From Dyella_B sp036746095 (GTDB taxonomy: Bacteria; Pseudomonadota; Gammaproteobacteria; Xanthomonadales; Rhodanobacteraceae), in contig NZ_DAIOEU010000005.1 in NCBI RefSeq assembly GCF_036746095.1, forward strand, positions 77,632 to 141,631: 64,000 nucleotides of DNA, given 5' to 3'. The translations under genes and the position numbers were made by a program. Position 1 is the first letter of the stretch. Each line of letters starts with the position of its first letter. Below the pieces are notes generated by a model. The model searched no databases and had not been told where the DNA came from. It saw only the letters and a program-made list of their open reading frames with translations. This document shows, in pieces, positions 1 through 8,885 of the stretch.

Positions 1-125
1 ACTTGGTCCGCTTGGCGGGGCGGCATCGTCCTCGGCTTGTGAAGCTGAGGGCTTGTCATGGTTCCATGCCGATACAAATCAGTCGGCAGCGTCTCGAAAT
101 ACAGTTCTTCAATTGTCTGTCCCAT
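1..125 (-). CDS. Hypothetical protein, N-terminal fragment (runs off left edge)
   Basis: An open frame begins with ATG at 125-123, preceded by a good ribosome-binding site (AAGGAG, complement of 133-138), and stays open for 41 codons to the window edge. The visible protein starts MGQTIEELYFETLP and carries a basic Pro/Arg-rich stretch. No domain is recognised. The start context is convincing but only 125 nt are visible, so the product cannot be named. It is transcribed in the same direction as hutU, behind hutU's terminator. Confidence 0.5.
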   Translation of the reverse strand, partial: MGQTIEELYFETLPTDLYRHGTMTSPQLHKPRTMPPRQADQ

Positions 126-300
126 TTCCGCACTCCTTATTTCGTGAGATTTTACTCGGCATCACACCTGAGTTAATTGGCGCACAACACGCGCATCCAC
201 TTGGATGGATAGCCGGGGTCTTTGGACCACTTATCCCCAATCCCCTTGAAGCTCAAAATCGCTCTGCTCCGCTCCACGTTTATACGACAAATCGGCCCTA

Positions 301-333
301 TAAAAAATTACACCCTCAAAAGCGAGGGTGTAA
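301..333 (-). terminator. Rho-independent terminator of hutU
   Basis: A perfect 10-bp stem (308-317 with 324-333, six-base loop) is followed on the minus strand by a run of six T (complement of 302-307). It lies 31 bp beyond the hutU stop codon and separates hutU from the small gene at the left edge. Confidence 0.85.
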
Positions 334-363
334 CGTCGAAGCGCATATCCTGAAATCGCAATT

Positions 364-2034
364 TCAGAGCATAGGCAGATTGAGCCCCTGCTCCTTCGCA
401 CACTGCACGGCAATCTCATACCCCGCATCCGCATGCCGCATCACGCCGGTACCCGGATCATTCCACAGCACCCGCGCAATACGTTTGTCAGCCGCTTCGG
501 TACCGTCGCACACAATCACCACGCCGCTGTGCTGGCTGTACCCCATGCCCACGCCGCCACCATGGTGGAAGCTCACCCACGTAGCGCCGCCAGCCGTGTT
601 GAGCAACGCATTGAGCAGCGGCCAATCGGAAACGGCATCGCTGCCATCCTTCATCGCTTCGGTTTCGCGGTTGGGGCTGGCGACGGAGCCGGAATCCAGG
701 TGATCGCGGCCAATCACAATCGGCGCTTTCAACTCACCCTTGCGCACCATCTCATTGAATGCCAAGCCAAGCTTGTGGCGCTGCCCCAAACCCACCCAGC
801 AAATGCGCGCGGGCAGGCCCTGGAAGCTGATGCGCTGCTCGGCCATGTCCAGCCAGTTGTGCAGGTGCGGATCGTCGGGAATCAGTTCCTTCACCTTGGC
901 ATCGGTCTTCATGATGTCTTCCGGATCGCCGGAGAGCGCCACCCAGCGGAACGGACCGACGCCGCGACAGAACAGCGGACGCACGAACGCGGGCACAAAG
1001 CCGGGGAAATCGAAGGCGTTGGTGCAGCCTTCGTCTTTGGCCATCTGGCGAATGTTGTTGCCGTAGTCGAAAGTCGGCACACCTTGCGCGTGGAACGCGA
1101 GCATCGCTTCCACGTGTTTTTTCATGGCCTGTTTGGCGGCCTTGGCGGTGCTGGCGGGATCGCTCTTGCGGCGTTCGAACCACTGCTCCACCGTCCAGCC
1201 TTGCGGCAGGTAGCCGTTGACCGGGTCGTGCGCGCTGGTCTGGTCGGTGACGGCATCGGGTTTCACGCCGCGGCGCACGAGTTCGGGGAGCACGTCGGCG
1301 GCGTTGCCGAGCAAGGCGATGGATTTGGCTTCGCCGGCCTTGGTGTATTTCTCGATGCGCGCAAGTGCATCGTCCAGATCGGTGGCTTGTTCGTCGACGT
1401 AACGCGTCTTCAGGCGAAAATCGATGCGGCTTTGCTGGCATTCGATATTCAAACTGCACGCACCGGCCAGCGATGCGGCCAGCGGCTGCGCGCCGCCCAT
1501 GCCGCCAAGGCCCGCGGTAAGAATCCACTTGCCCTTGAGGCTGCCGTTGTAGTGCTGGCGGCCCATTTCCACGAAGGTTTCGTAGGTGCCCTGCACGATG
1601 CCTTGCGAGCCGATGTAGATCCACGAACCGGCCGTCATCTGGCCATACATCATCAGGCCCTTCTTATCCAGTTCGTTGAAATGCTCCCAGTTCGACCACG
1701 CCGGCACCAGGTTGGAATTGGCGATCAGCACGCGCGGCGCATCGGGATGGGTGGGAAACACGCCGACCGGTTTGCCGGATTGCACCAGCAGGGTTTCGTT
1801 GTCGTTGAGGTCGCGCAGGGCGCGCAGGATGGCGTCGAAGCATTCCCAGTTGCGCGCGGCACGGCCGATGCCGCCGTAGACCACCAGTTCCGCCGGGTTT
1901 TCCGCCACCGCCGGATCCAGGTTGTTCTGGATCATGCGGTACGGGGCTTCGGTGAGCCAGCTCTTGCAGGTAAGCGCCGTGCCATGCGGAGCGCGGATGG
2001 TACGGGTGGTGTCGATGCGGGTGGGGGCGTTCAT
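364..2034 (-). CDS. hutU: Urocanate hydratase (urocanase)
   Basis: Converts urocanate to 4-imidazolone-5-propanoate with tightly bound NAD+, the second step of histidine breakdown, in the cytosol. The 556-aa protein has the family length. It shows the N-terminal YGGIGRAARNWE segment, the glycine-rich GLGGMGGAQ nucleotide-binding motif, the CRGVGPFRWVALSGDP region holding the active-site Cys, and the FHHGGGVGMG segment. The frame extends upstream to 2202, but alignment with the family and an AGGAC motif support the ATG at 2034. It stands alone; hutI and hutF lie 18-24 kb away and hutH/hutG are not in the window. Identification is very secure. Confidence 0.97.
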   Translation of the reverse strand: MNAPTRIDTTRTIRAPHGTALTCKSWLTEAPYRMIQNNLDPAVAENPAELVVYGGIGRAARNWECFDAILRALRDLNDNETLLVQSGKPVGVFPTHPDAPRVLIANSNLVPAWSNWEHFNELDKKGLMMYGQMTAGSWIYIGSQGIVQGTYETFVEMGRQHYNGSLKGKWILTAGLGGMGGAQPLAASLAGACSLNIECQQSRIDFRLKTRYVDEQATDLDDALARIEKYTKAGEAKSIALLGNAADVLPELVRRGVKPDAVTDQTSAHDPVNGYLPQGWTVEQWFERRKSDPASTAKAAKQAMKKHVEAMLAFHAQGVPTFDYGNNIRQMAKDEGCTNAFDFPGFVPAFVRPLFCRGVGPFRWVALSGDPEDIMKTDAKVKELIPDDPHLHNWLDMAEQRISFQGLPARICWVGLGQRHKLGLAFNEMVRKGELKAPIVIGRDHLDSGSVASPNRETEAMKDGSDAVSDWPLLNALLNTAGGATWVSFHHGGGVGMGYSQHSGVVIVCDGTEAADKRIARVLWNDPGTGVMRHADAGYEIAVQCAKEQGLNLPML

Positions 2035-2219
2035 CGGGGAATGTCCTGCGACTGCCAAGGGAAAGCAGCCATTATGGGCGCCGCGTTTCGGGGGCGCCAA
2101 CTGCGCTGCGGCAAAAACGGGGCACGCTGAGCCGCAACGCCAATTGACAGGCTTTTCACAGGCGCCCAGACTCGCTTGCGGAATTCCGGATGGCCTGTTC
2201 AACCGTAGCGGGAGGCCCT

Positions 2220-2789
2220 ATGAGTGCACGACGCTCGCTGTACCGGTTCGCCCCTGTCGCCGCTGCCCTGCTCGTTGCCACGAGCGCCGGATGGGCAGCC
2301 GACGCACACACGCCGACGGATGCCCAACTGATCGCCAGTGCCATGCGCGCAGCGCCGCCAGGCGTTGCAAATGGCGCCACCATCATCGCCATGAATGCCG
2401 ACGGCACGATGCGCACGCTACGCCAAGGCACCAACGGCTATACGTGCATGCCGGACAATCCGGCCACGCCCGGGCCCGATCCGATGTGCATGGACAAGCA
2501 TGCGTTGGAGTGGGCGCAAGCCTGGATGGCGCACAAGCCGCCGCCGACAGGCCAGATCGGCGTGATGTACATGCTCGAAGGCGGCACGGATGCCAGCAAT
2601 ACCGATCCTTACGCGCGAAAACCGTTGCCGAACAATCATTGGATCAAAACCGGTCCGCATTTCATGATCGTGGGCGCGGATGCCAGCTTTTACGACGGGT
2701 ATCCGAAGAACGCCGATCCCGATACATCGGCGCCGTACGTCATGTGGGCAGGCACGCCCTATCAGCATTTGATGGCCCCGGTGAAATAA
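2220..2789 (+). CDS. Secreted hypothetical protein
   Basis: A 189-aa protein of unknown function. An arginine start (MSARRSLYR), a hydrophobic stretch and a cleavage-like site (AGWAADA, about residue 29) make a Sec signal peptide. The mature part holds two Cys about 18 residues apart (YTCMPD and DPMCMDKHALEW), a possible disulphide, and a conserved-looking HWIKTGPHFMIVG segment. The start at 2220 follows a GGGAGG ribosome-binding site; an upstream in-frame ATG at 2190 lacks one. It stands alone, divergent from hutU. Probably periplasmic; no enzymatic motif is recognised. Confidence 0.75.
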   Translation: MSARRSLYRFAPVAAALLVATSAGWAADAHTPTDAQLIASAMRAAPPGVANGATIIAMNADGTMRTLRQGTNGYTCMPDNPATPGPDPMCMDKHALEWAQAWMAHKPPPTGQIGVMYMLEGGTDASNTDPYARKPLPNNHWIKTGPHFMIVGADASFYDGYPKNADPDTSAPYVMWAGTPYQHLMAPVK

Positions 2790-3004
2790 CCGGCACTTTG
2801 AAAACGGCTGGCCCGGCAGTTCGATAGTGACGTACGCGACGCATGTGCCGCGTACCTGCAAACAAGCACTTGGTGCCTGAGGGAGCGCGCGCATACCAGA
2901 CATGTAACCCATGGCTTTTCATCGACGAAGGTATCGACGCGAGTTGAAGGATCGATCGCATCCTTCCGTTATCCACGATCTCTTATCAGCCAGGACACGA
3001 TTCC

Positions 3005-4078
3005 ATGCATGCGCCACCCCCTCTTTCCAGTCGCGGTGCTGTTCTACGCTTCGGGCTCATCGCTCTCGTGCTGCTCGTCATCGTGCTGGCTTTCGGCTAC
3101 GTCGGCGGCTGGCTTGCACCGCAACGCCTGACGGCACAGCGGCTGGTGAACCAGCTGCAGGCCAATGCCGGGGTTTTTCCGGGCTATCGCCGCAACCACG
3201 CCAAGGGCGTATGCGTGGCCGGCTATTTCGACAGCAACGGCCAGGTGCAAACGTATTCGGTGGCGCAGGTGTTTTCGCCTGGGCGAACGCCGGTGGTGGG
3301 GCGTTTCGCCGTTCCCGTTGGCAACCCTTATGCGCCAGACAGCGCTGTTCCCATCCGCAGCCTGGCCTTGCGCTTTACGCAAGCGAACCGCCAGCAATGG
3401 CGCACGGGCATGAACAGCATGCCGGTGTTCCCGGTCGCCACGCCGCAGGCGTTTTATGAGCTGTTGCAGGCACAGCAGCCTGATCCTTCGACCGGCAAAC
3501 CCAACCCAGCAAAAATCGGGGCGTTCTTTGCCTCGCATCCCGAAACCGCTGCGTTTGGCGCCTGGGTGAAAACAGCCAAGCCCTCTGCAAGCTACGTCAC
3601 CAATAGCTATTGGAGCTTGAACGCGTTCGAGTTCGTCGATGCAAAAGGAGAAAAGCACGCCGTGCGCTGGCGCGTGGTGCCGGAAGCCAGCGGTGATGGC
3701 GTCGGCGGCAGCGAGGCGAATTACCTTGATGCCGATCTGGCGCAACGGCTTGCACAAGGACCGCAGCGCTGGCACCTGATGGTGACGCTCGCCAATCCCG
3801 GCGACCCCACCAACGATGCGAGCAAGGAATGGCCATCGGATCGGCGCGAAATCGATGCCGGCACATTGGTACTTACCAGCACCCAGCCGCAGGAAAGCGG
3901 CGAATGCCGTGACATCAACTACGATCCCACGGTGTTGCCGCACGGCATCGAAATATCCGACGACCCACTGCTGCCTGCGCGTTCCGCTGCCTACGCGACG
4001 TCGTATCTGCGCCGTACCAGCGAGGAAGCACATCTGCCCGGCACTGCCGCAGCCACTACCAAGCCAGAGGCCAAGTAA
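3005..4078 (+). CDS. Periplasmic catalase-like haem peroxidase (SrpA family)
   Basis: Small catalase-fold protein of the 'catalase family peroxidase' (SrpA) group, predicted to decompose peroxide in the periplasm or at the inner membrane. One N-terminal transmembrane anchor (about residues 14-36) precedes the domain. The NHAKGVCVAGYF motif carries the likely distal His (H65). Near the C terminus, LPHGIEISDDPLLPARSAAY matches the catalase proximal region and ends in the expected haem-ligand Tyr (Y330). At 357 aa it is shorter than true catalases, as usual for SrpA. Its stop overlaps the ATG of the cytochrome b561 gene by one base, so the two are almost certainly co-translated. Confidence 0.88.
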   Translation: MHAPPPLSSRGAVLRFGLIALVLLVIVLAFGYVGGWLAPQRLTAQRLVNQLQANAGVFPGYRRNHAKGVCVAGYFDSNGQVQTYSVAQVFSPGRTPVVGRFAVPVGNPYAPDSAVPIRSLALRFTQANRQQWRTGMNSMPVFPVATPQAFYELLQAQQPDPSTGKPNPAKIGAFFASHPETAAFGAWVKTAKPSASYVTNSYWSLNAFEFVDAKGEKHAVRWRVVPEASGDGVGGSEANYLDADLAQRLAQGPQRWHLMVTLANPGDPTNDASKEWPSDRREIDAGTLVLTSTQPQESGECRDINYDPTVLPHGIEISDDPLLPARSAAYATSYLRRTSEEAHLPGTAAATTKPEAK

Positions 4079-4626
4079 TGACGCGCTCACCTTCTCAGTT
4101 CGTACTTGCCGCCAGGGTGCTGCATTGGCTGATGGCAATCCTGATCGTGTCGATGCTGTTTGTCGGCGTCGGCATGGTGGCGTCGGTATCCGAACGGCAC
4201 GAATGGTTGTTGGCGATCCACAAGCCGCTCGGCATCGCGATACTGGTGCTTGCAGTGATCCGATTGACCGTGCGGCTGCGCCATCCACCGCCGCCCTTGC
4301 CTGCCGATCTGCCTGCCATCCAGAAATTGGCGGCATATGCGTCGCATTATCTGCTGTACGCGTTGATGATCGCGATGCCCTTGGTCGGTTGGGCCATGCT
4401 GTCGGCAGGCGGTTACCCGGTAATGCTCAGCCACTCGTTCCGCTTGCCGCCGATTTTCCCGGTAAATGCCGCAGCGTTTGCGGTGCTGAGGCATGCGCAT
4501 GCGTGGTTGGCAGCGCTGTTGTTTTTGACCTTCCTGGCGCATCTCGGTGCGGCGCTGTATCACGGATTGGTTCGCAGGGATGGGGTGTTGTCGAGCATGA
4601 CCGGCATCCGGCATGAGACGGAGTAA
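4078..4626 (+). CDS. Cytochrome b561 (di-haem membrane electron carrier)
   Basis: A 182-aa inner-membrane protein with four hydrophobic helices (about residues 11-33, 44-64, 85-107 and 137-160). Histidines within or beside the helices (VLHWLMA, AIHKPLG, RHAHAWL) are the usual ligands for two b haems. Family members pass electrons from quinol or cytoplasmic donors to periplasmic acceptors. Overlap of TAATG with the catalase-like gene suggests it reduces or serves that haem protein. No further gene follows in the operon. Confidence 0.9.
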   Translation: MTRSPSQFVLAARVLHWLMAILIVSMLFVGVGMVASVSERHEWLLAIHKPLGIAILVLAVIRLTVRLRHPPPPLPADLPAIQKLAAYASHYLLYALMIAMPLVGWAMLSAGGYPVMLSHSFRLPPIFPVNAAAFAVLRHAHAWLAALLFLTFLAHLGAALYHGLVRRDGVLSSMTGIRHETE

Positions 4627-4645
4627 AAGAGTTGCCGTGGAGGCA

Positions 4646-4658
4646 GGGATGAAATCCC
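4646..4658. repeat. Short palindrome GGGATGAAATCCC after cytochrome b561
   Basis: GGGAT-GAA-ATCCC lies 20 bp after the cytochrome b561 stop. Close relatives occur near stop codons at 20506-20524, 38748-38805, 49345-49370 and 56802-56816, so it belongs to a short dispersed hairpin family that may mark or stabilise mRNA 3' ends. Confidence 0.6.
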
Positions 4659-4992
4659 AGCCTTCGCCGCCTTCGTTGACAATCCCTTCTCGGCATCCTG
4701 CGAGCACAGATCAGCTTCGAGCTTGATCTTCCTATTGCGAAAAAGTGTTGCATCGCTTTCCGAACCCATTCGCCGCCCCGTGCGTCGCCATCCACGTCGG
4801 CGGCGGGGATGGCGCACCTGCCAGCGCCACCTAACAACGCACGCCCCACTCTTGATCTGCATGACATTCCCAGGCGGTCGAAAGCTCGCCACGCTAGCGG
4901 GCCATCATTGCAATCGCCATACCGGAAAACCATTTGGCGTTGATGTCCGAAAACGGCGAGTTTCACACACCAGACGGTGCTAGCCTGCACCC
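4659..4992. other. Gene-free spacer before the Ada-AlkA gene
   Basis: About 330 bp in which I see no supportable gene: open frames here lack ribosome-binding sites and look like chance GC-rich frames. The 3' end must hold the promoter of the downstream DNA-repair operon. No recognised Ada box was identified by eye. Confidence 0.4.
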
Positions 4993-6507
4993 ATGCCAGA
5001 ACTCCACACCATTCCCACGCTGGACCCGCAAACCTGCGAGCGGGCTCGACTGAGCCGGGACGCGCGTTTCGACGGACTGTTCTTCATTGCCGTCAGCACG
5101 ACCCGCATTTACTGCCGGCCAGTGTGCCCCGCATCGCCATCGCCCAAGCGCGAGAACGTCACCTATTACACGACGGCCGCAGCGGCGGAAGCGGCGGGGT
5201 TTCGGCCTTGCCTGCGCTGCCGGCCGGAACTTGCCCCGGGTAACGATGCGTGGCAGCGCGGCGATCATGTGGTGACGCGTGCGCTGAAGCTGATCGACGA
5301 GGGTCTGCTGCAAGATCAATCCGTCGATGCGTTGGCGCAACGTGTTGGAATAGGCGCGCGGCAATTGCGCCGCTTGTTCGTGGAGCGCCTGGGCGCGCCG
5401 CCGATCGACGTACACACCACGCGCCGCCTGTTGTTCGCCAAGCAGCTGCTGACCGAGACGAACATGCCGGTCACCGATGTGGCGCTGGCCTCGGGCTTCG
5501 GCAGTCTGCGCCGCTTCAATGCGGCTTTCGCGCAGGCCAACCGTATCGCGCCGCGCGACTTGCGCCGGAAGCCGTATGCCACCCAGGGCGACAGCCTGGT
5601 GCTGCGCCTGCATTACCGGCCGCCGTATGATTTCCATTCGCTGCTGGCGTTTCTGCGTGGGCGCGCGTTGCCGGGGATTGAGGTGGTCGACGATGAAAGC
5701 TACACGCGTGTGTTCGGCCCGGCCGACGCACCAGGCTGGCTGCGCTTGAGCGCATGGCCGGAACAGGAAAATGCACTGCGCCTGCAATTGCGTTGCCCGC
5801 AACCGGCGCAGATGTTGTCGGTAGTATCCCGTATTCGCCGCATGTTCGATCTGGATGCGGATCCGCAAGCCATTGCAACTGCGTTGCAGACCACGTCGCC
5901 AATGCGCTCTTCGCTGCGCAAACACCCGGGCCTGCGTTTGCCCGGAAGCTGGGATGGCTTTGAAGTGGCGGTGCGCGCCATTCTCGGCCAGCAAGTAAGC
6001 GTGGCGGCGGCGCGCACGCTCGCCTCGCGCGTGGTGCATCGCTACGGTGCACCACTGTCCACGCCCGCAGCACCCGGATTGGAATGCCTGTTCCCCACGC
6101 CGGAAACACTCGCGGATGCCGACCTCAATCCCTTGGGCATTACCACGGCGCGTGCGCAAAGCATCCGTGGCGTGGCGCGCGCCTTGCTGGATGGCCGGGT
6201 GGACTTCCGCGTCGAGCAATCACTGGATGAGTTCGTGCAGCGCTGGGTCGCCCTGCCCGGCATTGGCGAATGGACGGCGCACTATATGGCGATGCGCGGG
6301 ATGAGCCATCCGGACGCGTTCCCGGCCGCTGATTTGATTTTGCGCCGCGCGGCCTCCGGCGATGGCAGCACACTCAGCACCAAGGCATTGACGCAGATGG
6401 CCGAAGCATGGCGCCCGTGGCGCGCCTATGCGGTCATGCATCTATGGCGCAGCATGAGCGAGCCGGCGAAGCTGCCTGCAACGACACGCAAGCGAGCCGT
6501 GGCATGA
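4993..6507 (+). CDS. Ada-AlkA fusion: methylphosphotriester-sensing regulator joined to 3-methyladenine DNA glycosylase II
   Basis: A 504-aa bifunctional alkylation-damage protein. Residues 1-80 are the Ada zinc domain with Cys41, Cys45, Cys73 and Cys76 (CRPVC, CLRC); Cys41 is the expected methyl acceptor from phosphotriesters. Residues about 90-190 form an AraC-type helix-turn-helix (VALASGFGSLRRFNAAF). Residues about 200-500 are AlkA: a helix-hairpin-helix (LPGIGEWTAHYMAMRG) followed by FPAADL, whose Asp447 matches the catalytic Asp of E. coli AlkA. The stop overlaps the ATG of ogt by 4 bp, giving phosphotriester sensing, glycosylase and methyltransferase in one transcript. Confidence 0.95.
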   Translation: MPELHTIPTLDPQTCERARLSRDARFDGLFFIAVSTTRIYCRPVCPASPSPKRENVTYYTTAAAAEAAGFRPCLRCRPELAPGNDAWQRGDHVVTRALKLIDEGLLQDQSVDALAQRVGIGARQLRRLFVERLGAPPIDVHTTRRLLFAKQLLTETNMPVTDVALASGFGSLRRFNAAFAQANRIAPRDLRRKPYATQGDSLVLRLHYRPPYDFHSLLAFLRGRALPGIEVVDDESYTRVFGPADAPGWLRLSAWPEQENALRLQLRCPQPAQMLSVVSRIRRMFDLDADPQAIATALQTTSPMRSSLRKHPGLRLPGSWDGFEVAVRAILGQQVSVAAARTLASRVVHRYGAPLSTPAAPGLECLFPTPETLADADLNPLGITTARAQSIRGVARALLDGRVDFRVEQSLDEFVQRWVALPGIGEWTAHYMAMRGMSHPDAFPAADLILRRAASGDGSTLSTKALTQMAEAWRPWRAYAVMHLWRSMSEPAKLPATTRKRAVA

Positions 6508-7034
6508 CGACAGCGAACGATATCTGGTACGACTACCTGCCCACGCCGATCGGCAAGCTGCTGCTGGCTGCCGATACAAAAGGCCTGCGCGAAGTGTGGT
6601 TCGAAACCGGCAAGCATCGGAAGGAACCGGATACGGCATGGAAACATGATCCCGCCAAGCTCGTGTTCGCACGCGGGCAGTTGGACGAATACTTTGCCGG
6701 CACGCGCACGATGTTCGATGTACCGCTGCATCCGATCGGTACGCCATTCCAGGTCACGGTGTGGCATGCACTGGCCCAGATTCCGTACGGCACCACCATC
6801 AGCTACGGCGAGATGGCGCGCCGCATCGGGCAGCCGCTGGCCGTGCGCGCGGTGGGTGCTGCCAATGGGCGCAATCCGTTGCCGATCGTATTGCCCTGTC
6901 ATCGGGTGATCGGGGCGAACGGCAGTTTGACCGGGTTTGGCGGTGGGTTGCCGACGAAGCGGTACTTGCTGGCGATGGAAGATCAGGTGGCGCGTGGGGA
7001 CTTGTTTTGCGCGGGTCTCGGGTCTGTCCGCTAG
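6504..7034 (+). CDS. ogt: Methylated-DNA-[protein]-cysteine S-methyltransferase
   Basis: Removes the methyl group from O6-methylguanine (and O4-methylthymine) by irreversible transfer to its own Cys. The 176-aa protein has the PCHRVIG active-site motif (acceptor Cys132), the Arg finger within VRAVGAANGRNP (about R115), and the DNA-binding helix region TISYGEMARRIG. It starts with ATG overlapping the stop of the Ada-AlkA gene (ATGA), so it is the second gene of the operon. Because the upstream protein lacks Ada's own C-terminal methyltransferase, this gene supplies that activity separately. Confidence 0.95.
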   Translation: MTTANDIWYDYLPTPIGKLLLAADTKGLREVWFETGKHRKEPDTAWKHDPAKLVFARGQLDEYFAGTRTMFDVPLHPIGTPFQVTVWHALAQIPYGTTISYGEMARRIGQPLAVRAVGAANGRNPLPIVLPCHRVIGANGSLTGFGGGLPTKRYLLAMEDQVARGDLFCAGLGSVR

Positions 7035-7169
7035 TTCGGGCGCCGCAGAGATGGTTGCTCGTCATTCCGGCGCAAGCCGAGGCATGAGGCGGTGATCCGC
7101 CGCCTGGCGCCACGCGGAAACGTCGCGTGGCTCTTTTACAATGCACGGCCTTCCCCACCGTGCCAGCAC

Positions 7170-8408
7170 ATGCCGTCCACGCACTCTTCCCACCTGATCG
7201 TCATCGGCGGCGGCCCGGCCGGGTTGATGGCTGCCGAAACGGCGCGCGCGCAGGGCGTGGACGTCGATGTGTACGAGGCGAAGGGTTCGGTGGGGCGCAA
7301 GTTTCTGATCGCCGGCAAAGGCGGCATGAACCTTACGCATAGCGAGCCGCGTCCGGCATTCGATCGCCGCTATGGCGAGCGCATGCGGGACATCGGTGCG
7401 TGGCTGGACGATTTCGATGCCGCTGCATTGCGTGACTGGGCCCGCGGCTTGGGCGTGGAGACGTTCGTGGGCAGCTCGGGCCGCGTTTTTCCAGGCGACA
7501 TGAAAGCCGCGCCGCTGCTGCGCGGCTGGGTGCATCGCATGCGCGACAGCGGCGTGCGTTTTCACGTGCATCATCGCTGGCTGGGCTGGCGCGAGGATGG
7601 CGCCTGGCATTTCGCCACGGCGGAAGGCGAGCGCTTCGTACATGCCGGCGCGGCGGTTCTGGCGCTGGGCGGCGGCAGTTGGCCGCAACTGGGCTCGGAT
7701 GGCGCCTGGCAGGCGCGGCTGGTCGAGCGCGGCGTCGACGTGGCGCCTTTGCAGCCGGCCAATTGCGGCTTTGATATCGGCTGGAGCACGCATCTGTCTT
7801 CGCGTTTTGCCGGCGTACCGCTCAAGCCCGTTGCAGCACGGCTGCACGATGCTTCCGGACACACGCCCATGCTGCAAGGCGAATGCGTGATCACGCAGAC
7901 CGGCATCGAAGGCAGCGTGATCTATGCGTTATCCGCCAGCTTGCGCGATGCCATCCACCGGCAAGGCCATGCCGTGCTCGAACTGGACCTGGCACCGGAT
8001 CGCACACGGGAACGACTGCATCACGATCTGGCCAAACCGCGCGGAAGCCGCACGCTCAGCGAACATCTGCGGCGCCAGGTTGGGCTGGTAGGCGTGAAAA
8101 CCGTGCTGTTGCACGAGGTGCTGGATACGGCGCAACGCCACGACATGGCGCTGTTGGCGCGCACCATCAAATGCCTGCCGCTGCGCTTGAAACAGCCACG
8201 CCCCATCGCCGAGGCGATCAGCAGCGCAGGCGGTGTGCGGTTGGAAGCGTTGGACAATGCGTTGATGCTGAGCGCCCTGCCCGGCGTGTTTTGTGCCGGG
8301 GAAATGCTGGATTGGGAAGCACCTACTGGGGGCTATTTGCTGACGGCGTGTTTTGCGAGTGGGTATCGCGCGGGTTTGGGTGCTGCGGCGTGGCTGAAGT
8401 GCCGGTAA
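7170..8408 (+). CDS. FAD-dependent oxidoreductase, HI0933/BaiN family
   Basis: A 412-aa flavoprotein. The N terminus has the Rossmann FAD motif VIGGGPAGLMAAE, followed by KFLIAGKGGMNLTHSE, a signature of the HI0933 family. The C terminus ends with GVFCAGEMLDWEAPTGGYLLTACFASG, which closes over the flavin. Family members are annotated as NAD(P)/FAD-dependent oxidoreductases; the physiological substrate is unknown. The frame is open from 7092, but the first residues are unlike the family and the ATG at 7170 is preferred. A single gene with no obvious partners. Confidence 0.9.
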   Translation: MPSTHSSHLIVIGGGPAGLMAAETARAQGVDVDVYEAKGSVGRKFLIAGKGGMNLTHSEPRPAFDRRYGERMRDIGAWLDDFDAAALRDWARGLGVETFVGSSGRVFPGDMKAAPLLRGWVHRMRDSGVRFHVHHRWLGWREDGAWHFATAEGERFVHAGAAVLALGGGSWPQLGSDGAWQARLVERGVDVAPLQPANCGFDIGWSTHLSSRFAGVPLKPVAARLHDASGHTPMLQGECVITQTGIEGSVIYALSASLRDAIHRQGHAVLELDLAPDRTRERLHHDLAKPRGSRTLSEHLRRQVGLVGVKTVLLHEVLDTAQRHDMALLARTIKCLPLRLKQPRPIAEAISSAGGVRLEALDNALMLSALPGVFCAGEMLDWEAPTGGYLLTACFASGYRAGLGAAAWLKCR

Positions 8409-8660
8409 GTAGGTGTGCAAAAAATTTTTCATCTTGCACGAATAGCTGAAGGGCTCGTCGCCCGGCGGAAGCCGGAGCCCAGTGCCGTTGAGAACTTCAA
8501 GTCGCTGGGCAACGCTTCCGCCGAGGCGACGAATCAGGTTTTCGACCACGCAACCTAAAGCTTGCCAAACGCCCGCCTTTGCATCTATACCGACGACCGC
8601 ACCACTGCGAATGCCAATGCTACGAACTCAGGGATGTTTCACTTACCAGAAGACCAAAAC
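8409..8660. other. Spacer with a 47-codon open frame of uncertain status
   Basis: Between the flavoprotein gene and the REP element. A frame starting GTG at 8415 and ending TAA at 8558 encodes 47 residues including ENFKSLGNASAEATNQVF, which looks protein-like. The opposite strand is also open over the same bases, and there is no clear ribosome-binding site. It may be a gene remnant or a chance frame, so I do not call it as a gene. Confidence 0.25.
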
Positions 8661-8737
8661 CGTCATTCCAGCGAAAGCTGGAATCCAGTGTCTTTCAGCT
8701 AAAAAGTCATTGGATCCCAGCTTTCGCTGGGATGACG
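8661..8737. repeat. REP-like composite element, copy 1 (short form)
   Basis: Two outward-facing hairpins (CGTCATTCCAGCGAAAGCTG... and its mirror ending ...GGGATGACG) enclose a spacer of about 20 bp. Same family as 13927-14046, 20334-20480, 31718-31836, 34633-34749 and 45237-45316. Confidence 0.85.
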
Positions 8738-8885
8738 AGAACGAAGTTTCTGGTGGTTGAAAGCCCTTACGCTCCGGCATTGCCGCCAATGCTCCAAGCC
8801 CGATCCGCAACACATAAATCGGATGCGACACCTCTCGTTGTAGAAGATCTTCACGTTCCTCTCACAACCCTCATGGAGGTAGGCC

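Noticed and set aside
53..703. 216-codon plus-strand frame at the left end
   Set aside because: Runs through the hutU terminator and into the hutU antisense; a better start signal exists on the minus strand at 125.
433..2130. 565-codon frame on the plus strand opposite hutU
   Set aside because: Antisense of a securely identified enzyme; no start context and His/Gly/Ala-rich low-quality protein.
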